Shown piece by piece: positions 10,154 through 20,121 of a DNA stretch of 64,000 nucleotides; position 1 is the stretch's first letter, and every line of letters starts with the position of its first letter. Both the position numbers and the translations under genes were made by a program. A model generated the notes under the pieces. The model was given only the letters and a program-made list of their open reading frames with translations, was not told the origin of the DNA and did no database searches. The stretch covers positions 248,001-312,000 of the forward strand of contig NZ_QWEY01000003.1 in assembly GCF_003443995.1 (NCBI RefSeq). Direction: 5' to 3'. Source of the DNA: Pseudotabrizicola alkalilacus. GTDB taxonomy: Bacteria > Pseudomonadota > Alphaproteobacteria > Rhodobacterales > Rhodobacteraceae.

Positions 10154-10560
10154 TTCTCGGTCTCCTCAGTCTCGGCAAAGACACTTTGCGCAATTTCCAG
10201 CGCCTTTTGCGTAGCGGGCAAGCCGCCGAACATGCTCATCTGCCAGATCACTTCCGCGATCTCACGTTGCGTGGCCCCGGCAGCCAGACCGTTCTTGATC
10301 GTGATGCGCAGCTGCGGCTCGCCCACCGGGCCAAGCACGGTTTGCGCGGCGATGGTCACCAGAAAGCGGGTGCGGGCGTCCAGACCTTCGGGGTTGAAGG
10401 TCTTGCCAAACCACATTTCCAGCAGTTCCTTTGGCATCGCCGGGAACATCTTTTCAAACGCCTTGGGGTCGATCGTCTCCATGCCGGGCATGAAGGTGCT
10501 GGCCATCTTCTGGCCCTGCTCGAACATCTGTTGCAGCATCTTGGTATAGGCTTCGGTCAT
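10150..10560 (-). CDS. Carboxymuconolactone decarboxylase-family protein inside the nuo operon
   Basis: 136 residues, soluble. The C-terminal half ([16 protein letters not shown], then a block ending [13 protein letters not shown] and [10 protein letters not shown]) matches the all-helical CMD/AhpD-like fold. The catalytic CxxC of AhpD is missing; there is no cysteine at all. A peroxidase role is therefore unlikely, and true gamma-carboxymuconolactone decarboxylase activity is doubtful outside an aromatic-degradation cluster. It sits 5 bp after nuoI and overlaps nuoJ by 4 bp, so it is made with complex I. An assembly or quinone-related role is possible but is inference only. ATG at 10560 chosen; the frame further upstream runs into nuoI. 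Confidence 0.8.
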   Translation of the reverse strand: MTEAYTKMLQQMFEQGQKMASTFMPGMETIDPKAFEKMFPAMPKELLEMWFGKTFNPEGLDARTRFLVTIAAQTVLGPVGEPQLRITIKNGLAAGATQREIAEVIWQMSMFGGLPATQKALEIAQSVFAETEETEK

Positions 10561-10565
10561 GGCGC

Positions 10566-11060
10566 TCACCGGTACGGGGCGTCGAGTTCGAGATTGCGGG
10601 CAATCTCCGCCTCCCAACGCGCGCCATTGTCGAGCAGTTTTTCCTTGTCGTAGAAAAGCTCCTCGCGGGTTTCGGTGCTGAATTCGAAATTCGGGCCTTC
10701 GACAATCGCATCGACCGGACAGGCTTCCTGACAAAAGCCGCAATAGATGCATTTGGTCATGTCGATGTCATAGCGCGTGGTGCGGCGGCTGCCGTCTTCA
10801 CGCGGCTCGGCGTCGATGGTGATGGCCTGCGCCGGGCAGATCGCCTCGCACAGTTTGCAGGCGATGCACCGCTCTTCGCCGTTCGGATAGCGGCGCAGCG
10901 CGTGTTCGCCGCGGAACCGGGGCGACAGCGGCCCCTTTTCATGCGGATAGTTCAGCGTGCTTTTCGGCGCGAAGAAGTATTTCATCCCCAGAGCAAAGCC
11001 CTTGAGGAAATCCTGCAACAGGAAATACCGGGTCGCGCGGTTCCAGTCGATGTTTGCCAT
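10566..11060 (-). CDS. nuoI: NADH-quinone oxidoreductase subunit I
   Basis: 164 residues; the TYKY-type ferredoxin subunit carrying clusters N6a and N6b, which pass electrons towards NuoB. Two 4Fe-4S motifs are visible: [12 protein letters not shown] and [12 protein letters not shown]. The ATG at 11060 is the second of two adjacent ATGs; the first (11063) overlaps the nuoH stop as TGATG. Either gives a normal N-terminus ([18 protein letters not shown]). Confidence 0.96.
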   Translation of the reverse strand: MANIDWNRATRYFLLQDFLKGFALGMKYFFAPKSTLNYPHEKGPLSPRFRGEHALRRYPNGEERCIACKLCEAICPAQAITIDAEPREDGSRRTTRYDIDMTKCIYCGFCQEACPVDAIVEGPNFEFSTETREELFYDKEKLLDNGARWEAEIARNLELDAPYR

Positions 11061-11062
11061 CA

Positions 11063-12100
11063 TCAGCCCCCAATCGTCCAGCGGGCCCAGGCGCCGCCCA
11101 ATACTTCGAATTTCGCAAGGAATGCCACCAGAACCACCCAGCCCAGCGACAGCGGCAGGAAGACTTTCCAGCCGATCCGCATCAGCTGGTCGTAGCGATA
11201 GCGTGGCACGATTGCTTTCACCATGGCGAACAGGAAGAAGAAGAACGCCATCTTGATGAACATCCAGAAGAAGCCATCCGGCAGCCCCGGGATCGGTGAC
11301 AGCCAGCCGCCAAAGAACAACAGGCTCATCAGCGCGCACATCAGGAAGATGGCGATGTATTCACCGGCCATGAACAACAGATACGGGGTCGAGGAATATT
11401 CCACCATGAACCCGGCCACCAGTTCCGACTCCGCCTCGGGCAGGTCGAACGGCGGGCGGTTGGTTTCAGCCAGCGCCGAGATGAAGAACAGAACCACCAT
11501 CGGCAGATGCGGCAGCCAGTACCACGAGAACAACCCGTAAGCCCCATCCTGCGCCGCAACGATGGCGGAGAAGTTCATCGAGCCGGTGGAGATGATGATG
11601 CCGATGATGATCAGACCCAGCGACACCTCGTAGGAGATCATCTGCGCGGCCGAGCGCAAAGACCCGAGGAACGGGTATTTGGAGTTTGACGCCCAGCCCC
11701 CCATGATCACGCCGTACACCTCAAGGCTGGACACCGCGAAGACGAACAGGATCGCCACGTTGATGTCGGCCAGGATCCAGCCCGCGTTGAACGGGATCAC
11801 CGCCCAGGCCAGCATGGCCAACACAAAGGACAGCATCGGCGCCATGAAGAACACCGCGCGGTCGGCCCCTGCGGGCACCACGATTTCCTTGACCACATAT
11901 TTCAGCGCATCGGCCACCGATTGCAGCAGGCCAAAGACCCCCACCACGTTGGGCCCGCGCCGCATCTGGACAGCCGCCCAGACCTTGCGGTCGCCGTAGA
12001 CCAGAAACAACAGGCTGATCATCACGAAGCCCACGATCAGCAGGCTTTGCGCCGCGACCAGAACCAACGTGCCCATTGGCGTTGCCAGAAAGTCAGACAT
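11063..12100 (-). CDS. nuoH: NADH-quinone oxidoreductase subunit H
   Basis: 345 residues, eight or nine transmembrane helices; forms the quinone-access chamber with NuoB and NuoD. Conserved stretches include [18 protein letters not shown] and the acidic loop [19 protein letters not shown], with the glutamates linking quinone chemistry to proton pumping. The frame extends upstream, but ATG at 12100 ([11 protein letters not shown]) fits the family and lies 16 bp after the lipoprotein stop. Confidence 0.96.
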   Translation of the reverse strand: MSDFLATPMGTLVLVAAQSLLIVGFVMISLLFLVYGDRKVWAAVQMRRGPNVVGVFGLLQSVADALKYVVKEIVVPAGADRAVFFMAPMLSFVLAMLAWAVIPFNAGWILADINVAILFVFAVSSLEVYGVIMGGWASNSKYPFLGSLRSAAQMISYEVSLGLIIIGIIISTGSMNFSAIVAAQDGAYGLFSWYWLPHLPMVVLFFISALAETNRPPFDLPEAESELVAGFMVEYSSTPYLLFMAGEYIAIFLMCALMSLLFFGGWLSPIPGLPDGFFWMFIKMAFFFFLFAMVKAIVPRYRYDQLMRIGWKVFLPLSLGWVVLVAFLAKFEVLGGAWARWTIGG

Positions 12101-12116
12101 TCTCAGCCTCTCATCT

Positions 12117-12518
12117 TCAAATCGTCGGTATCCCGAGCGCGCCACAATCGCGCACCGTCACTTCGGCGTCGATCGTTTTCAGCCCGGGTGGCAGCGCGGC
12201 CGAGATCAGATAGACCGCGTCCCCCCGCCATGTGTTTCCTGTCTGCGCCACCGTCGTCCGCACATGGCGGGCAAAGCCAAAGCCCCGGATCAGCGCGTAT
12301 TGTGCCGCGGCACAGCGGCCATAAGCCTCGACATCGTCATTGCCGCGCGCGCCCTGCAGCGCCACGCGGAAGCTTACCATATCGTCCTGCAACAGCACGG
12401 TCTGGATGCCCTCATAGGACGGGGCGAAATCGCCCTGTGCCACGGGCCCGGTCCCGGCACAAGCCGACAGGGCCACGAACGCGGCTGTCAGGCTGGCAAG
12501 GATGGGCGCGTGCGGCAT
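12117..12518 (-). CDS. Putative lipoprotein between nuoG and nuoH
   Basis: 133 residues. A signal peptide with the lipobox LSAC (Cys at residue 19) predicts a lipid-anchored periplasmic protein. The mature part has two further cysteines and no family I recognise; it contains [23 protein letters not shown] and ends in a beta-rich segment ([16 protein letters not shown]). It starts 3 bp after the nuoG stop and ends 16 bp before nuoH, so it is co-transcribed. Complex I has no known periplasmic lipoprotein subunit in bacteria; it may assist assembly or simply ride in the operon. Confidence 0.75.
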   Translation of the reverse strand: MPHAPILASLTAAFVALSACAGTGPVAQGDFAPSYEGIQTVLLQDDMVSFRVALQGARGNDDVEAYGRCAAAQYALIRGFGFARHVRTTVAQTGNTWRGDAVYLISAALPPGLKTIDAEVTVRDCGALGIPTI

Positions 12519-12521
12519 CGG

Positions 12522-14531
12522 TTACTCCGCCGCCAAGGGGGTGGCGCTGCGGGTTTTGGCAAGGGCGGACATTTCCGCCATCACCTGCGAGGCGCGGGCA
12601 ATCGGATTGGTCAGGTAGAAATCCTGCACCGGCAGGCGGAAGCTGGCCCGGGCCGGGTCGCGCAGCGGAATGCGGGTCCAGCCATTGTCGGCCACCTGAT
12701 CGACCTGCCCCAGATGCGGATGCGCCGCAACCAGCGCCCGGCGCAAGGCGGCGAGCGAATCCCACGGCAGGGTGGCACCCAATTCAGCCGACAGCGCCCG
12801 CAGGATCGCCCAGTTTTCCTTGGCCTCACCCGGCGCAAAACCGGCACGCAGCGCCAGTTGCGGGCGGCCTTCGGTGTTGACGAACAACCCGCCTTCTTCG
12901 GTATAGGCAGCACCCGGCAGGATCAGGTCGGCACGATGCGCGCCCCGGTCGCCATGGCTGCCCTGATAGATCACGAACGGACCGGCGGCGATTTCGACCT
13001 CATCCGCGCCCAGATTGTAGACCACCTGCGCGCCATCCATCGCCGCACTCATGCCGCCATCGGTGACAGCGCCGACATCCATCGCGCCGACACGGGCGGC
13101 GGCGCTGTGCAGCACCAGCAGCTTCGCGCCCATCACCTCGACCAGCTTCATGGCTTGCGACAGAACCGCCTCGCCATCGGCCTCGTTCAGGGCACCCTGC
13201 CCCACGATCACCACGGCCCCTGCGGTTTCCTTGGCATCCGCAGTCGCCTTGACCAGCGCCGCGCGGTCATCGCCCGCATGGGCGTAGTCATAGGTCAGAT
13301 CCACCGCCGTACCGATCAGCGTCACATTAGCGCCTGCGCTCCACGCCTTGCGGATGCGCGCGTTCAGCACCGGCGCCTCGTCGCGCGGGTTGGTGCCGAT
13401 CAGGATGATGGTTTTTGCGGTGTCGATATCTTCAATCGCTGCCGTGCCAACATAGGCCGAGCGGTTACCGGCAGGCAGTTTCGCGCCATCGGTGCGGCAT
13501 TCGATCTTGCCACCCAGACCTTCGACCAGCTGTTTCAGGCTGAACACAGCCTCCACCGGGGCCAGATCGCCGACAATGGCGGTGACCTTGCGGCCCTTCA
13601 TCGCGGCAGCAGCGGCGGCCAAAGCCTCACCCCAACCGGCTTTGCGCAGCCGGCCGTTTTCACGAATATAGGGCGTGTCCAGCCGCTGACGGCGCAAACC
13701 GTCCCAGATGAAGCGGGTCTTGTCGGAAATCCACTCTTCATTCACCCCGTCGTGGTTGCGCGGGATGATGCGCATCACCTCACGCCCCTTGGTGTCGATG
13801 CGGATGTTGCTGCCAAGCGCATCCATGACGTCGATGGATTCAGTCTTGGTCAGCTCCCAGGGGCGCGCGGTAAACGCATAGGGTTTGGAGGTCAGCGCGC
13901 CGACCGGGCACAGGTCGATGATATTGCCCTGCAGGTTGCTGTTCAGCGTCTCGTTCAGATAGCTGGTGATCTCGGCATCTTCGCCGCGCCCGGTCTGGCC
14001 CATCTGGGTGATCCCGGCGACTTCCGAGGTAAAACGCACGCAGCGGGTGCAGGAAATGCAGCGGGTCATGGTGGTGGCGACCAGCGGGCCGAGGTTCAGA
14101 TCCTCGCTTGCCCGTTTCGGCTCGCGGTAGCGGCTGAAATCGACGCCGTAGGCCATGGCCTGATCCTGCAGATCGCACTCGCCGCCCTGATCGCAGATCG
14201 GGCAATCCAGCGGGTGGTTGATCAGCAGGAATTCCATCACGCCTTCGCGGGCCTTCTTGACCATCGGGCTGTTGGTCTTCACCAGCGGCGCTTCGCCATT
14301 CGGGCCGGGGCGCAGATCGCGCACCTGCATGGCACAGCTGGCCGCCGGTTTCGGCGGGCCGCCGACGACCTCGACCAGACACATGCGGCAGTTGCCCGCA
14401 ATCGTCAGACGCTCATGATAGCAAAAGCGCGGGATTTCCACGCCTGCCACCTCAGCCGCCTGGATGATGGTCATCGCGCCATCCACCTCGACCTCGATGC
14501 CGTCAATGCTGATCTTTTTCAGGTTCGTCAT
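12522..14531 (-). CDS. nuoG: NADH-quinone oxidoreductase subunit G
   Basis: 669 residues; the 75-kDa subunit carrying clusters N1b, N4 and N5. The N-terminal 2Fe-2S domain shows [15 protein letters not shown]. Next come the His-Cys ligand region [17 protein letters not shown] and [13 protein letters not shown] for 4Fe-4S clusters, then a molybdopterin-oxidoreductase-like domain without cofactor motifs. The length is that of the shorter Paracoccus/mitochondrial type, not the ~900-residue E. coli form. GGAGTAAGCAG precedes the ATG. A 102-bp spacer with a GGGTGGGGGATCCACCC dyad separates it from the DUF5333 gene. Confidence 0.97.
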   Translation of the reverse strand: MTNLKKISIDGIEVEVDGAMTIIQAAEVAGVEIPRFCYHERLTIAGNCRMCLVEVVGGPPKPAASCAMQVRDLRPGPNGEAPLVKTNSPMVKKAREGVMEFLLINHPLDCPICDQGGECDLQDQAMAYGVDFSRYREPKRASEDLNLGPLVATTMTRCISCTRCVRFTSEVAGITQMGQTGRGEDAEITSYLNETLNSNLQGNIIDLCPVGALTSKPYAFTARPWELTKTESIDVMDALGSNIRIDTKGREVMRIIPRNHDGVNEEWISDKTRFIWDGLRRQRLDTPYIRENGRLRKAGWGEALAAAAAAMKGRKVTAIVGDLAPVEAVFSLKQLVEGLGGKIECRTDGAKLPAGNRSAYVGTAAIEDIDTAKTIILIGTNPRDEAPVLNARIRKAWSAGANVTLIGTAVDLTYDYAHAGDDRAALVKATADAKETAGAVVIVGQGALNEADGEAVLSQAMKLVEVMGAKLLVLHSAAARVGAMDVGAVTDGGMSAAMDGAQVVYNLGADEVEIAAGPFVIYQGSHGDRGAHRADLILPGAAYTEEGGLFVNTEGRPQLALRAGFAPGEAKENWAILRALSAELGATLPWDSLAALRRALVAAHPHLGQVDQVADNGWTRIPLRDPARASFRLPVQDFYLTNPIARASQVMAEMSALAKTRSATPLAAE

Positions 14532-14633
14532 CTGCTTACTCCGCAGTCCTCAAGGCATGAGGGTGGATCCCCCACCCCCGCGCCGTGTTCTGTGCCGGAC
14601 GATACACCGCCCGGATGAATGTTTGTGCCGGGG

Positions 14634-15035
14634 TCATCGGGTCGACCTCAGCAGATATCCGACAATGCTGCCCCGCGCGATCTCGGCCTCACCGGCGGCG
14701 CAATAGGCCGCCACCTTGCCGGGAACCGCGCCCTTGCTGGCCAGCCAGGCCGCCGCCTCGGCCTTGCCCCGCGCTTTTTCCGCCGGGTTCTCGACAAAGG
14801 CCCGCACCTCAGCCGCGCTATAGCCCAGTCGCAGGGCATAGTCCCGCAGTTTCAGCAGCTCATTGAGCGCGCGCAGCTTGCGCGGCTGGAGCGTCGGGCA
14901 GGTGTCGGCAATCTGGTCGGCAATGAAGCCGCTGCGCAGGGTGTCGTTGATGGTCTTTTCCTGATTGATCGGCCCCAGCGCAAAGGCGGGCACGGCGAAC
15001 ATCAGGGCGGCAAGTGTCAGGGGGAACAGTTTCAT
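14634..15035 (-). CDS. DUF5333 family exported protein in the nuo operon
   Basis: 133 residues with a cleavable signal peptide (MKLFPLTLAALMFAVPAFA). The mature part is helical and contains two cysteines (IADTCPTLQPRKLRALNELL and KVAAYCAAGEAEIARG), which could pair in the periplasm. It matches the DUF5333 family as I know it, which is largely limited to Rhodobacterales and found beside nuoF/nuoG. Function unknown. The frame is open further upstream, but ATG at 15035 gives a clean signal peptide. Confidence 0.75.
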   Translation of the reverse strand: MKLFPLTLAALMFAVPAFALGPINQEKTINDTLRSGFIADQIADTCPTLQPRKLRALNELLKLRDYALRLGYSAAEVRAFVENPAEKARGKAEAAAWLASKGAVPGKVAAYCAAGEAEIARGSIVGYLLRSTR

Positions 15036-15142
15036 CAGGGCCTCCTTGGCATTCCATGCCAAGGACCGTGGGGCAACGACCGCTGATAGGCCATGACAGC
15101 CGAGGCCGGTCACGCGGGTTTGAGGCGCTATCGCATAACACC

Positions 15143-15403
15143 TCATGCGCAGCCCTCCACATAGACCCAAGTGCCCGCCTCGAACCGGTCATAGATGCTG
15201 GGCCGCAACCGGCGGCCCTGTGACGCACAGGTGGCATCCGCCACCCGGCGCGCGGCGGCACCTTCATACATGCGGAAGGGTTGCCCCGCATTGGTCACCC
15301 GCACCGGTTCGCGCGCAGCCGTACCCTGACCCGCCCCTTGCGGGGCCGGTTGCACGCAGGCGCCAAGCGCCAGCGTCAGGGAAAGGGCTGCCGCCACCCG
15401 CAT
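15143..15403 (-). CDS. Small putative lipoprotein after nuoF
   Basis: 86 residues; [16 protein letters not shown] is a lipoprotein signal with lipobox LGAC at residues 13-16. The mature part is Pro/Gln/Ala-rich at first, then has two cysteines (VADATCASQG and the terminal WVYVEGCA). Its ATG overlaps the nuoF stop by 1 nt (TGATG), so it is coupled to nuoF. The position mirrors the other lipoprotein, which follows nuoG. No family recognised. A 107-bp spacer follows before DUF5333. Confidence 0.7.
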   Translation of the reverse strand: MRVAAALSLTLALGACVQPAPQGAGQGTAAREPVRVTNAGQPFRMYEGAAARRVADATCASQGRRLRPSIYDRFEAGTWVYVEGCA

Positions 15404-16698
15404 CACTCCGCCGCGACGGCGCTGATGCGCCCGGTTTTCTTGGCCTTGATCCGGTCTTCGATCTCGTCGCGGAACGCCCGCACCAGACCTTGAATCGGCC
15501 AAGCCGCCGCATCGCCGAGCGCACAGATCGTATGGCCCTCAACCTGTTTGGTCACGGAAATCAGCATGTCGATCTCCTCCACCTCGGCCTCGCCGCGCAC
15601 CAGACGGTCCATCACCCGCATCATCCAGCCGGTGCCTTCGCGGCAGGGCGTGCACTGGCCGCAGCTCTCGTGCTTGTAGAACTTCGACAGCCGCCAGATC
15701 GCCTTGATCACATCCGTCGACTGATCCATCACGATCACTGCCGCCGTGCCGAGGCCCGAGCGCTGCTCGCGCAGCCAGTCGAAATCCATGATCGCATCAT
15801 CACATTGCGCCGCGTTCAGCAGCGGCACTGACGACCCGCCGGGGATTACCGCTTTCAGGTTCTTCCAGCCGCCACGCACGCCACCGCAATGCCGCTCCAA
15901 CAGCTCTTTCAGCGGGATCGACATCGACTCCTCAACAACGCAAGGCGCATTCACATGGCCCGAGATGCCGAACAGCTTGGTGCCCGCGTTGTTCGGGCGA
16001 CCAAAGCTCGCAAACCACTCCGGCCCGCGCCGCAGGATGGTCGGCACCACCGCAATCGACTCGACGTTGTTCACCGTGGTCGGGCAACCATAAAGGCCCG
16101 CACCCGCCGGGAACGGCGGTTTCATCCGGGGCATGCCCTTTTTGCCTTCAAGGCTTTCCAGCAGCGCGGTTTCCTCGCCGCAGATATAGGCCCCGGCGCC
16201 GTGGTGCAGGTACAGATCGAAATCCCAGCCGGATTTCGCAGCATTGCGGCCCAGCATCCCGGCATCATAGCATTCGTCAATCGCCGCCTGCAGCGCCTCT
16301 TTCTCGCGGATGTATTCGCCACGAATGTAGATGTAGCAGGCGTTGGCGTTCATCGCAAAAGACGCGATCAGCGCGCCTTCGATCAGCGTGTGCGGATCAT
16401 GGCGCATGATTTCGCGGTCTTTGCAGGTGCCCGGCTCCGACTCATCGGCGTTGATCACCAGATAGGCGGGGCGCCCGTCGGACTGCTTGGGCATGAACGA
16501 CCATTTCAGACCCGTGGGGAACCCTGCCCCGCCGCGCCCGCGCAAACCGCTCGCCTTCATCTGCTCGATGATCTTGTCGCGACCGCGCGCGATGATCTCG
16601 GCGGTGCCATCCCAATGACCACGCTTCATTGCCCCGGCCAGGCTGCGGTCATGCATCCCGTAGAGGTTGGTAAAGATGCGGTCCTGATCCTTGAGCAT
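15403..16698 (-). CDS. nuoF: NADH-quinone oxidoreductase subunit F
   Basis: 431 residues; the NADH-oxidising FMN subunit with cluster N3. The glycine-rich NADH/FMN site [16 protein letters not shown] is near residue 54, and the [19 protein letters not shown] segment follows. The 4Fe-4S motif [11 protein letters not shown], with a distal Cys in [13 protein letters not shown], completes the cluster site. Length and motifs are normal. It lies 15 bp after the DUF5337 gene and is coupled to a small lipoprotein gene downstream. Confidence 0.97.
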   Translation of the reverse strand: MLKDQDRIFTNLYGMHDRSLAGAMKRGHWDGTAEIIARGRDKIIEQMKASGLRGRGGAGFPTGLKWSFMPKQSDGRPAYLVINADESEPGTCKDREIMRHDPHTLIEGALIASFAMNANACYIYIRGEYIREKEALQAAIDECYDAGMLGRNAAKSGWDFDLYLHHGAGAYICGEETALLESLEGKKGMPRMKPPFPAGAGLYGCPTTVNNVESIAVVPTILRRGPEWFASFGRPNNAGTKLFGISGHVNAPCVVEESMSIPLKELLERHCGGVRGGWKNLKAVIPGGSSVPLLNAAQCDDAIMDFDWLREQRSGLGTAAVIVMDQSTDVIKAIWRLSKFYKHESCGQCTPCREGTGWMMRVMDRLVRGEAEVEEIDMLISVTKQVEGHTICALGDAAAWPIQGLVRAFRDEIEDRIKAKKTGRISAVAAE

Positions 16699-16713
16699 TG
16701 CTTGCCCCTTCCT

Positions 16714-16938
16714 TCAACCCTGACGATTGCGCCAGATCTGATACGTCACAACCAGCGCCCAGAAGAACGCGGCAATTGCGGCAAAATCGAACAGAAAGAC
16801 ATAGCGGGGATCCCACCCCATCTGTCCGCCCAGATATTGCGCGCCCATCCACAGCAGCATGGTCCCGGCCAGAACAATAGCGACAAGCCGGGCCTGATTG
16901 GCCAGTTTGCGCGCCTGCTTTGGGTCTGGCCGGGTCAT
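16714..16938 (-). CDS. DUF5337 small membrane protein in the nuo operon
   Basis: 74 residues with two predicted transmembrane helices (about 17-36 and 47-67), a short GGQMGWDPRY loop, and basic ends (MTRPDPKQARKLANQAR.. and ..IWRNRQG). This fits DUF5337, a small family found between nuoE and nuoF in Rhodobacterales. Gaps to nuoE and nuoF are 9 and 15 bp. It might be a supernumerary complex I subunit or an assembly helper; neither is shown by the sequence. Confidence 0.75.
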   Translation of the reverse strand: MTRPDPKQARKLANQARLVAIVLAGTMLLWMGAQYLGGQMGWDPRYVFLFDFAAIAAFFWALVVTYQIWRNRQG

Positions 16939-16947
16939 TCAAGCCCC

Positions 16948-18198
16948 TCAGTAGTCGTTGGTTCTGGCCCGGATGCGAAATGCCTCCAGCCCTTCGGTCA
17001 CGATGATCTTGGCCTGCGCCACCCATTTGTCACGGGTCACACGGCCACGGAAGCCTTTCAGGTTATGGTCCATCCAGGCAATGTCAGCCTCAGACCAGCC
17101 TGCGATCTGGTCGAAGTGGAAGATCCCAAGCTCATGGCACAGCTTTTCCAGCGCCGGGCCGATGCCTTCGATCTCTTTCAGATCATCCGCCACCCCACCG
17201 CGCGCGGCGGCAATCCCCTGCGGTTTGGTGCCAGCGGTCAAAGGCGGGGCAAGACCCGGCTCGGGCGGCAGGGCAATGCCGTCTTCGGTGTCTTTGGTTG
17301 TGACGGTTCCGGGCGCAGCTGCAACCTCCGACGGCGTGCTTGCCGGCTCCCCCTTGGAGATCGGGCGGCCGGTGGATTTTGCCGGAGCCTCCTGCACGGT
17401 CACGCCGGTGGCATCCGCCGGGATGCCCGCGCCGGGCGTTGGTTCGCTGGGAACGTCATCGGCGGCGTCAGAGCCATGCGGGGCCTCTGGTCTGGCTATC
17501 CATGGCGTGGTCAGCGGCACTTCGGTCCCGTCGATCCGCTTGACGGTTTCGCCAATGTCTACAGCAAGTTGCGCGCTTGCGTTATACGGCTTGCGACCGG
17601 CCTCGTACTCTTTGAGCGTGGTCAGACCCGTCACCGGCTCCGACGCATAGCGCCCGTTCTGGGGCCCCGGCACCGGCACCTCACCCGCAGAGAACCGCGC
17701 GATCAGGTCGCGCAGCTTTTCGGGCGTCAGATCCTCGTAGTAGTCTTTGCCGATCTGAGCCATCGGCGCGTTGGAACACGCGCCCATGCACTCGACCTCT
17801 TCCCAGGAAAACTTGCCATCCGCCGACAGGGTATGCGGCTGTTTGGCGATCAGCTCCTGACAGACCGCGATCAGATCCTCGGCCCCGCAGATCATGCAGG
17901 ACGTGGTGCCGCAGATCTGGATATTGGCAACAGAACCAACAGGTTGCAGCTGGAACATGAAGTAGAACGTCGCCACTTCCAGCGCGCGGATATAGGCCAT
18001 GCCCAGCATAGAGGCCACATATTCAATCGCCGGACGGGTCAGCCAGCCATGCTGCTCCTGCGCGCGCCACAACAGCGGAATGATGGCGCTGGCCTGACGC
18101 CCCTCGGGGTATTTGGAAATCTGCCCTTGCGCCCAGGCCAGATTGGCCGGGGTGAATTCGAACGAGGCGGGCTGTTCTTTGTGAAGACGGCGGAGCAT
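16948..18198 (-). CDS. nuoE: NADH-quinone oxidoreductase subunit E with helix-hairpin-helix extension
   Basis: 416 residues. The first ~190 are a normal thioredoxin-like NuoE with 2Fe-2S (cluster N1a) ligands C96, C101, C137 and C141, spaced exactly as in E. coli. Then comes a Pro/Ala/Thr-rich linker (about 240-330) and a C-terminal domain (about 336-407) starting [20 protein letters not shown], a helix-hairpin-helix-like fold. E. coli NuoE has 166 residues and Paracoccus NQO2 about 240, so some 170-220 residues are extra. The start codon overlaps the nuoD stop by 1 nt (TAATG). The extension probably binds protein; DNA binding is possible for the fold but odd at the membrane. Confidence 0.95.
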   Translation of the reverse strand: MLRRLHKEQPASFEFTPANLAWAQGQISKYPEGRQASAIIPLLWRAQEQHGWLTRPAIEYVASMLGMAYIRALEVATFYFMFQLQPVGSVANIQICGTTSCMICGAEDLIAVCQELIAKQPHTLSADGKFSWEEVECMGACSNAPMAQIGKDYYEDLTPEKLRDLIARFSAGEVPVPGPQNGRYASEPVTGLTTLKEYEAGRKPYNASAQLAVDIGETVKRIDGTEVPLTTPWIARPEAPHGSDAADDVPSEPTPGAGIPADATGVTVQEAPAKSTGRPISKGEPASTPSEVAAAPGTVTTKDTEDGIALPPEPGLAPPLTAGTKPQGIAAARGGVADDLKEIEGIGPALEKLCHELGIFHFDQIAGWSEADIAWMDHNLKGFRGRVTRDKWVAQAKIIVTEGLEAFRIRARTNDY

Positions 18199-19433
18199 TA
18201 GCGGTCGATCTCCCCGAACACGACATCCATCGTGCCGATGATGGCAGAGACGTCAGCCAGCTGATGCCCCTTGCAGATATAATCCATGGATTGCAGGTGC
18301 AGGAACCCCGGCGCGCGGATCTTGGCGCGGTAGGGTTTGTTGGTGCCATCGGCCATCAGATAGACGCCGAACTCGCCTTTCGGCGCTTCAACCGCGGCGT
18401 AGACCTCACCGGCGGGCACGTGGAAGCCTTCGGTGTAGAGTTTGAAGTGATGGATCAGCGCCTCCATCGAGGTTTTCATCTCGCCGCGTTTGGGCGGCGT
18501 GATCTTGCCCCGGGCCAGCACATCGCCCTTTTCCACCCGCAGCTTGGCGCAGGCCTGACGGATGATCGATGTCGACTCGCGCATTTCCTGCATGCGGCAC
18601 AGGTAGCGGTCGTAGCAGTCGCCGTTCTTGCCGATCGGGATCTGGAAGTCGAATTCGTCATAGCATTCATAGGGTTGCGAACGCCGCAAATCCCATGCCA
18701 GACCCGAGCCCCGGACCATCACACCGGAATAGCCCCATTTCAGGATATCATCCTCGGTGACAATCCCGATATCGGCATTGCGCTGTTTGAAGATGCGGTT
18801 CTCGGTCAACAGCGTGTCGATATCGTCCAGCGCACGCGGGAATTCCACCGCCCATTGGTCGATATCTTCGATCAATGCGTCGGTCAGGTCGACATGCACC
18901 CCACCGGGGCGGAAATAGGCGGCGTGCAGGCGCGCGCCGCAGGCCCGCTCATAGAACACCATCAGCTTTTCGCGTTCCTCAAAACCCCAGAGCGGCGGCG
19001 TCAGGGCGCCCACGTCCATGGCCTGCGTCGTCACGTTCAGCAGATGGTTCAGCACCCGGCCGATTTCCGAATACAGCACCCGGATCAGCGACGCGCGGCG
19101 CGGCACGATCGTACCGGTCAGCCGCTCGATCGCCAGACACCAGGCATGTTCCTGGTTCATCGGGGCCACATAGTCGAGCCGGTCGAAATATGGCAGGTTC
19201 TGCAGGTAAGTCCGCGATTCCATCAGCTTTTCGGTGCCACGGTGCAGCAGGCCGATATGCGGATCGCAGCGTTCGACAATCTCGCCGTCCAGCTCCAGCA
19301 CCAGCCGCAAAACCCCGTGCGCCGCAGGGTGTTGCGGGCCGAAGTTGATGTTGAAGTTGCGGATGCGCTGCTCGCCGGTCTCGAAATCGGTCGAGCCGTC
19401 GTCATAGGTGTTTCTGCGGATATCGCCGTCCAT
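18198..19433 (-). CDS. nuoD: NADH-quinone oxidoreductase subunit D
   Basis: 411 residues; the 49-kDa quinone-site subunit related to [NiFe]-hydrogenase large subunits. Visible conserved parts are [47 protein letters not shown] and [13 protein letters not shown] at the C-terminus. The ATG at 19433 overlaps the stop of an upstream 9-codon ORF (TGATG); the TTG three bases before it is less likely. NuoC and NuoD are separate genes here, unlike the fused E. coli nuoCD. Confidence 0.97.
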   Translation of the reverse strand: MDGDIRRNTYDDGSTDFETGEQRIRNFNINFGPQHPAAHGVLRLVLELDGEIVERCDPHIGLLHRGTEKLMESRTYLQNLPYFDRLDYVAPMNQEHAWCLAIERLTGTIVPRRASLIRVLYSEIGRVLNHLLNVTTQAMDVGALTPPLWGFEEREKLMVFYERACGARLHAAYFRPGGVHVDLTDALIEDIDQWAVEFPRALDDIDTLLTENRIFKQRNADIGIVTEDDILKWGYSGVMVRGSGLAWDLRRSQPYECYDEFDFQIPIGKNGDCYDRYLCRMQEMRESTSIIRQACAKLRVEKGDVLARGKITPPKRGEMKTSMEALIHHFKLYTEGFHVPAGEVYAAVEAPKGEFGVYLMADGTNKPYRAKIRAPGFLHLQSMDYICKGHQLADVSAIIGTMDVVFGEIDR

Positions 19434-19462
19434 CAATAGGCTCCCTTGTGGTCGCGGGCCAT
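19433..19462 (-). CDS. Nine-codon ORF (copy b) between nuoC and nuoD
   Basis: The sequence encodes MARDHKGAY and stops in a TGA that shares its A with the nuoD start (TGATG). Its own ATG shares its A with the stop of the preceding mini-ORF. ACAAGGGAG inside it is a good ribosome site for nuoD, 8 bp before that ATG. It looks like a duplicated ribosome-site/start unit; whether the peptide matters is unknown. Confidence 0.5.
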   Translation of the reverse strand: MARDHKGAY

Positions 19463-19491
19463 CAGACTGCTCCCTTTTGGTCGCTGTTCAT
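19462..19491 (-). CDS. Nine-codon ORF (copy a) between nuoC and nuoD
   Basis: The sequence encodes MNSDQKGAV. Its ATG overlaps the nuoC stop (TGATG), and its TGA overlaps the ATG of copy b in the same way. The unit is 29 nt long and matches copy b in 21 of 29 positions, including the embedded AAAAGGGAG ribosome site for the next ORF. The period and stop/start overlap are exact, so this is not a random open frame. Confidence 0.5.
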   Translation of the reverse strand: MNSDQKGAV

Positions 19492-20111
19492 CACTTTGCC
19501 CCCGCCTTGTCATCCCCGGGCAGCACGTATTGCGCGCCTTCCCATGGCGACATGAAATCAAATTGCCGGTATTCCTGCACCAGCTTCACTGGCTCATAGA
19601 CCACGCGCTTTTGCGCCTCGTCGTAGCGCACTTCGGTATAGCCCGTCGTCGGGAAATCCTTGCGCAGCGGATGGCCGCGAAAGCCATAGTCGGTCAAAAT
19701 GCGGCGCAGATCGGGGTGGTTGGAAAACAGGATCCCGAACATGTCGAACACTTCGCGTTCGAACCAGTTGGCGCTGGGGTGCACATCGACCAGCGACGGC
19801 ACCATATCCTCTTCGCCGACCGCGATTTTCACGCGGATGCGGTGGTTCTGGTACATCGACAGGAAGTGATACACCACGTCAAAGCGCCGCTCGCGGGTCG
19901 GGTGATCGACGGCGGTGATATCCACCAGCGACGAAAACCGGCAGGCCCCGTCGACCCGCAGAAAATCGCTGAAATCGGCGATATGGCTGGCCACAACCTC
20001 CAGCGTCAGCTCGCCAAAGGCGATATGCGACGCCAGCACATCATTGGGCCGCTTCAGCTCGATATGGGCGGCCAGTTCTTGCAGGGCTTCCGAGACTTGG
20101 GCTTCGGACAT
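19491..20111 (-). CDS. nuoC: NADH-quinone oxidoreductase subunit C
   Basis: 206 residues; the 30-kDa hydrophilic subunit of the connecting module, close to the quinone site. Conserved are [35 protein letters not shown] and the signature [27 protein letters not shown] at 20111 is preceded by GAGGAGGAAACC, a strong ribosome site, 10 bp after the nuoB stop. Confidence 0.96.
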   Translation of the reverse strand: MSEAQVSEALQELAAHIELKRPNDVLASHIAFGELTLEVVASHIADFSDFLRVDGACRFSSLVDITAVDHPTRERRFDVVYHFLSMYQNHRIRVKIAVGEEDMVPSLVDVHPSANWFEREVFDMFGILFSNHPDLRRILTDYGFRGHPLRKDFPTTGYTEVRYDEAQKRVVYEPVKLVQEYRQFDFMSPWEGAQYVLPGDDKAGAK

Positions 20112-20121
20112 GGTTTCCTCC

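Noticed and set aside
10150-10560. AhpD-type alkylhydroperoxidase for the CMD-family gene in nuo
   Set aside because: There is no cysteine in the protein, so the CxxC active site is missing.
12069-14618. Open frame of 849 codons antisense to nuoG
   Set aside because: Composition mirrors the third-codon bias of nuoG; no ribosome site, no recognisable fold.
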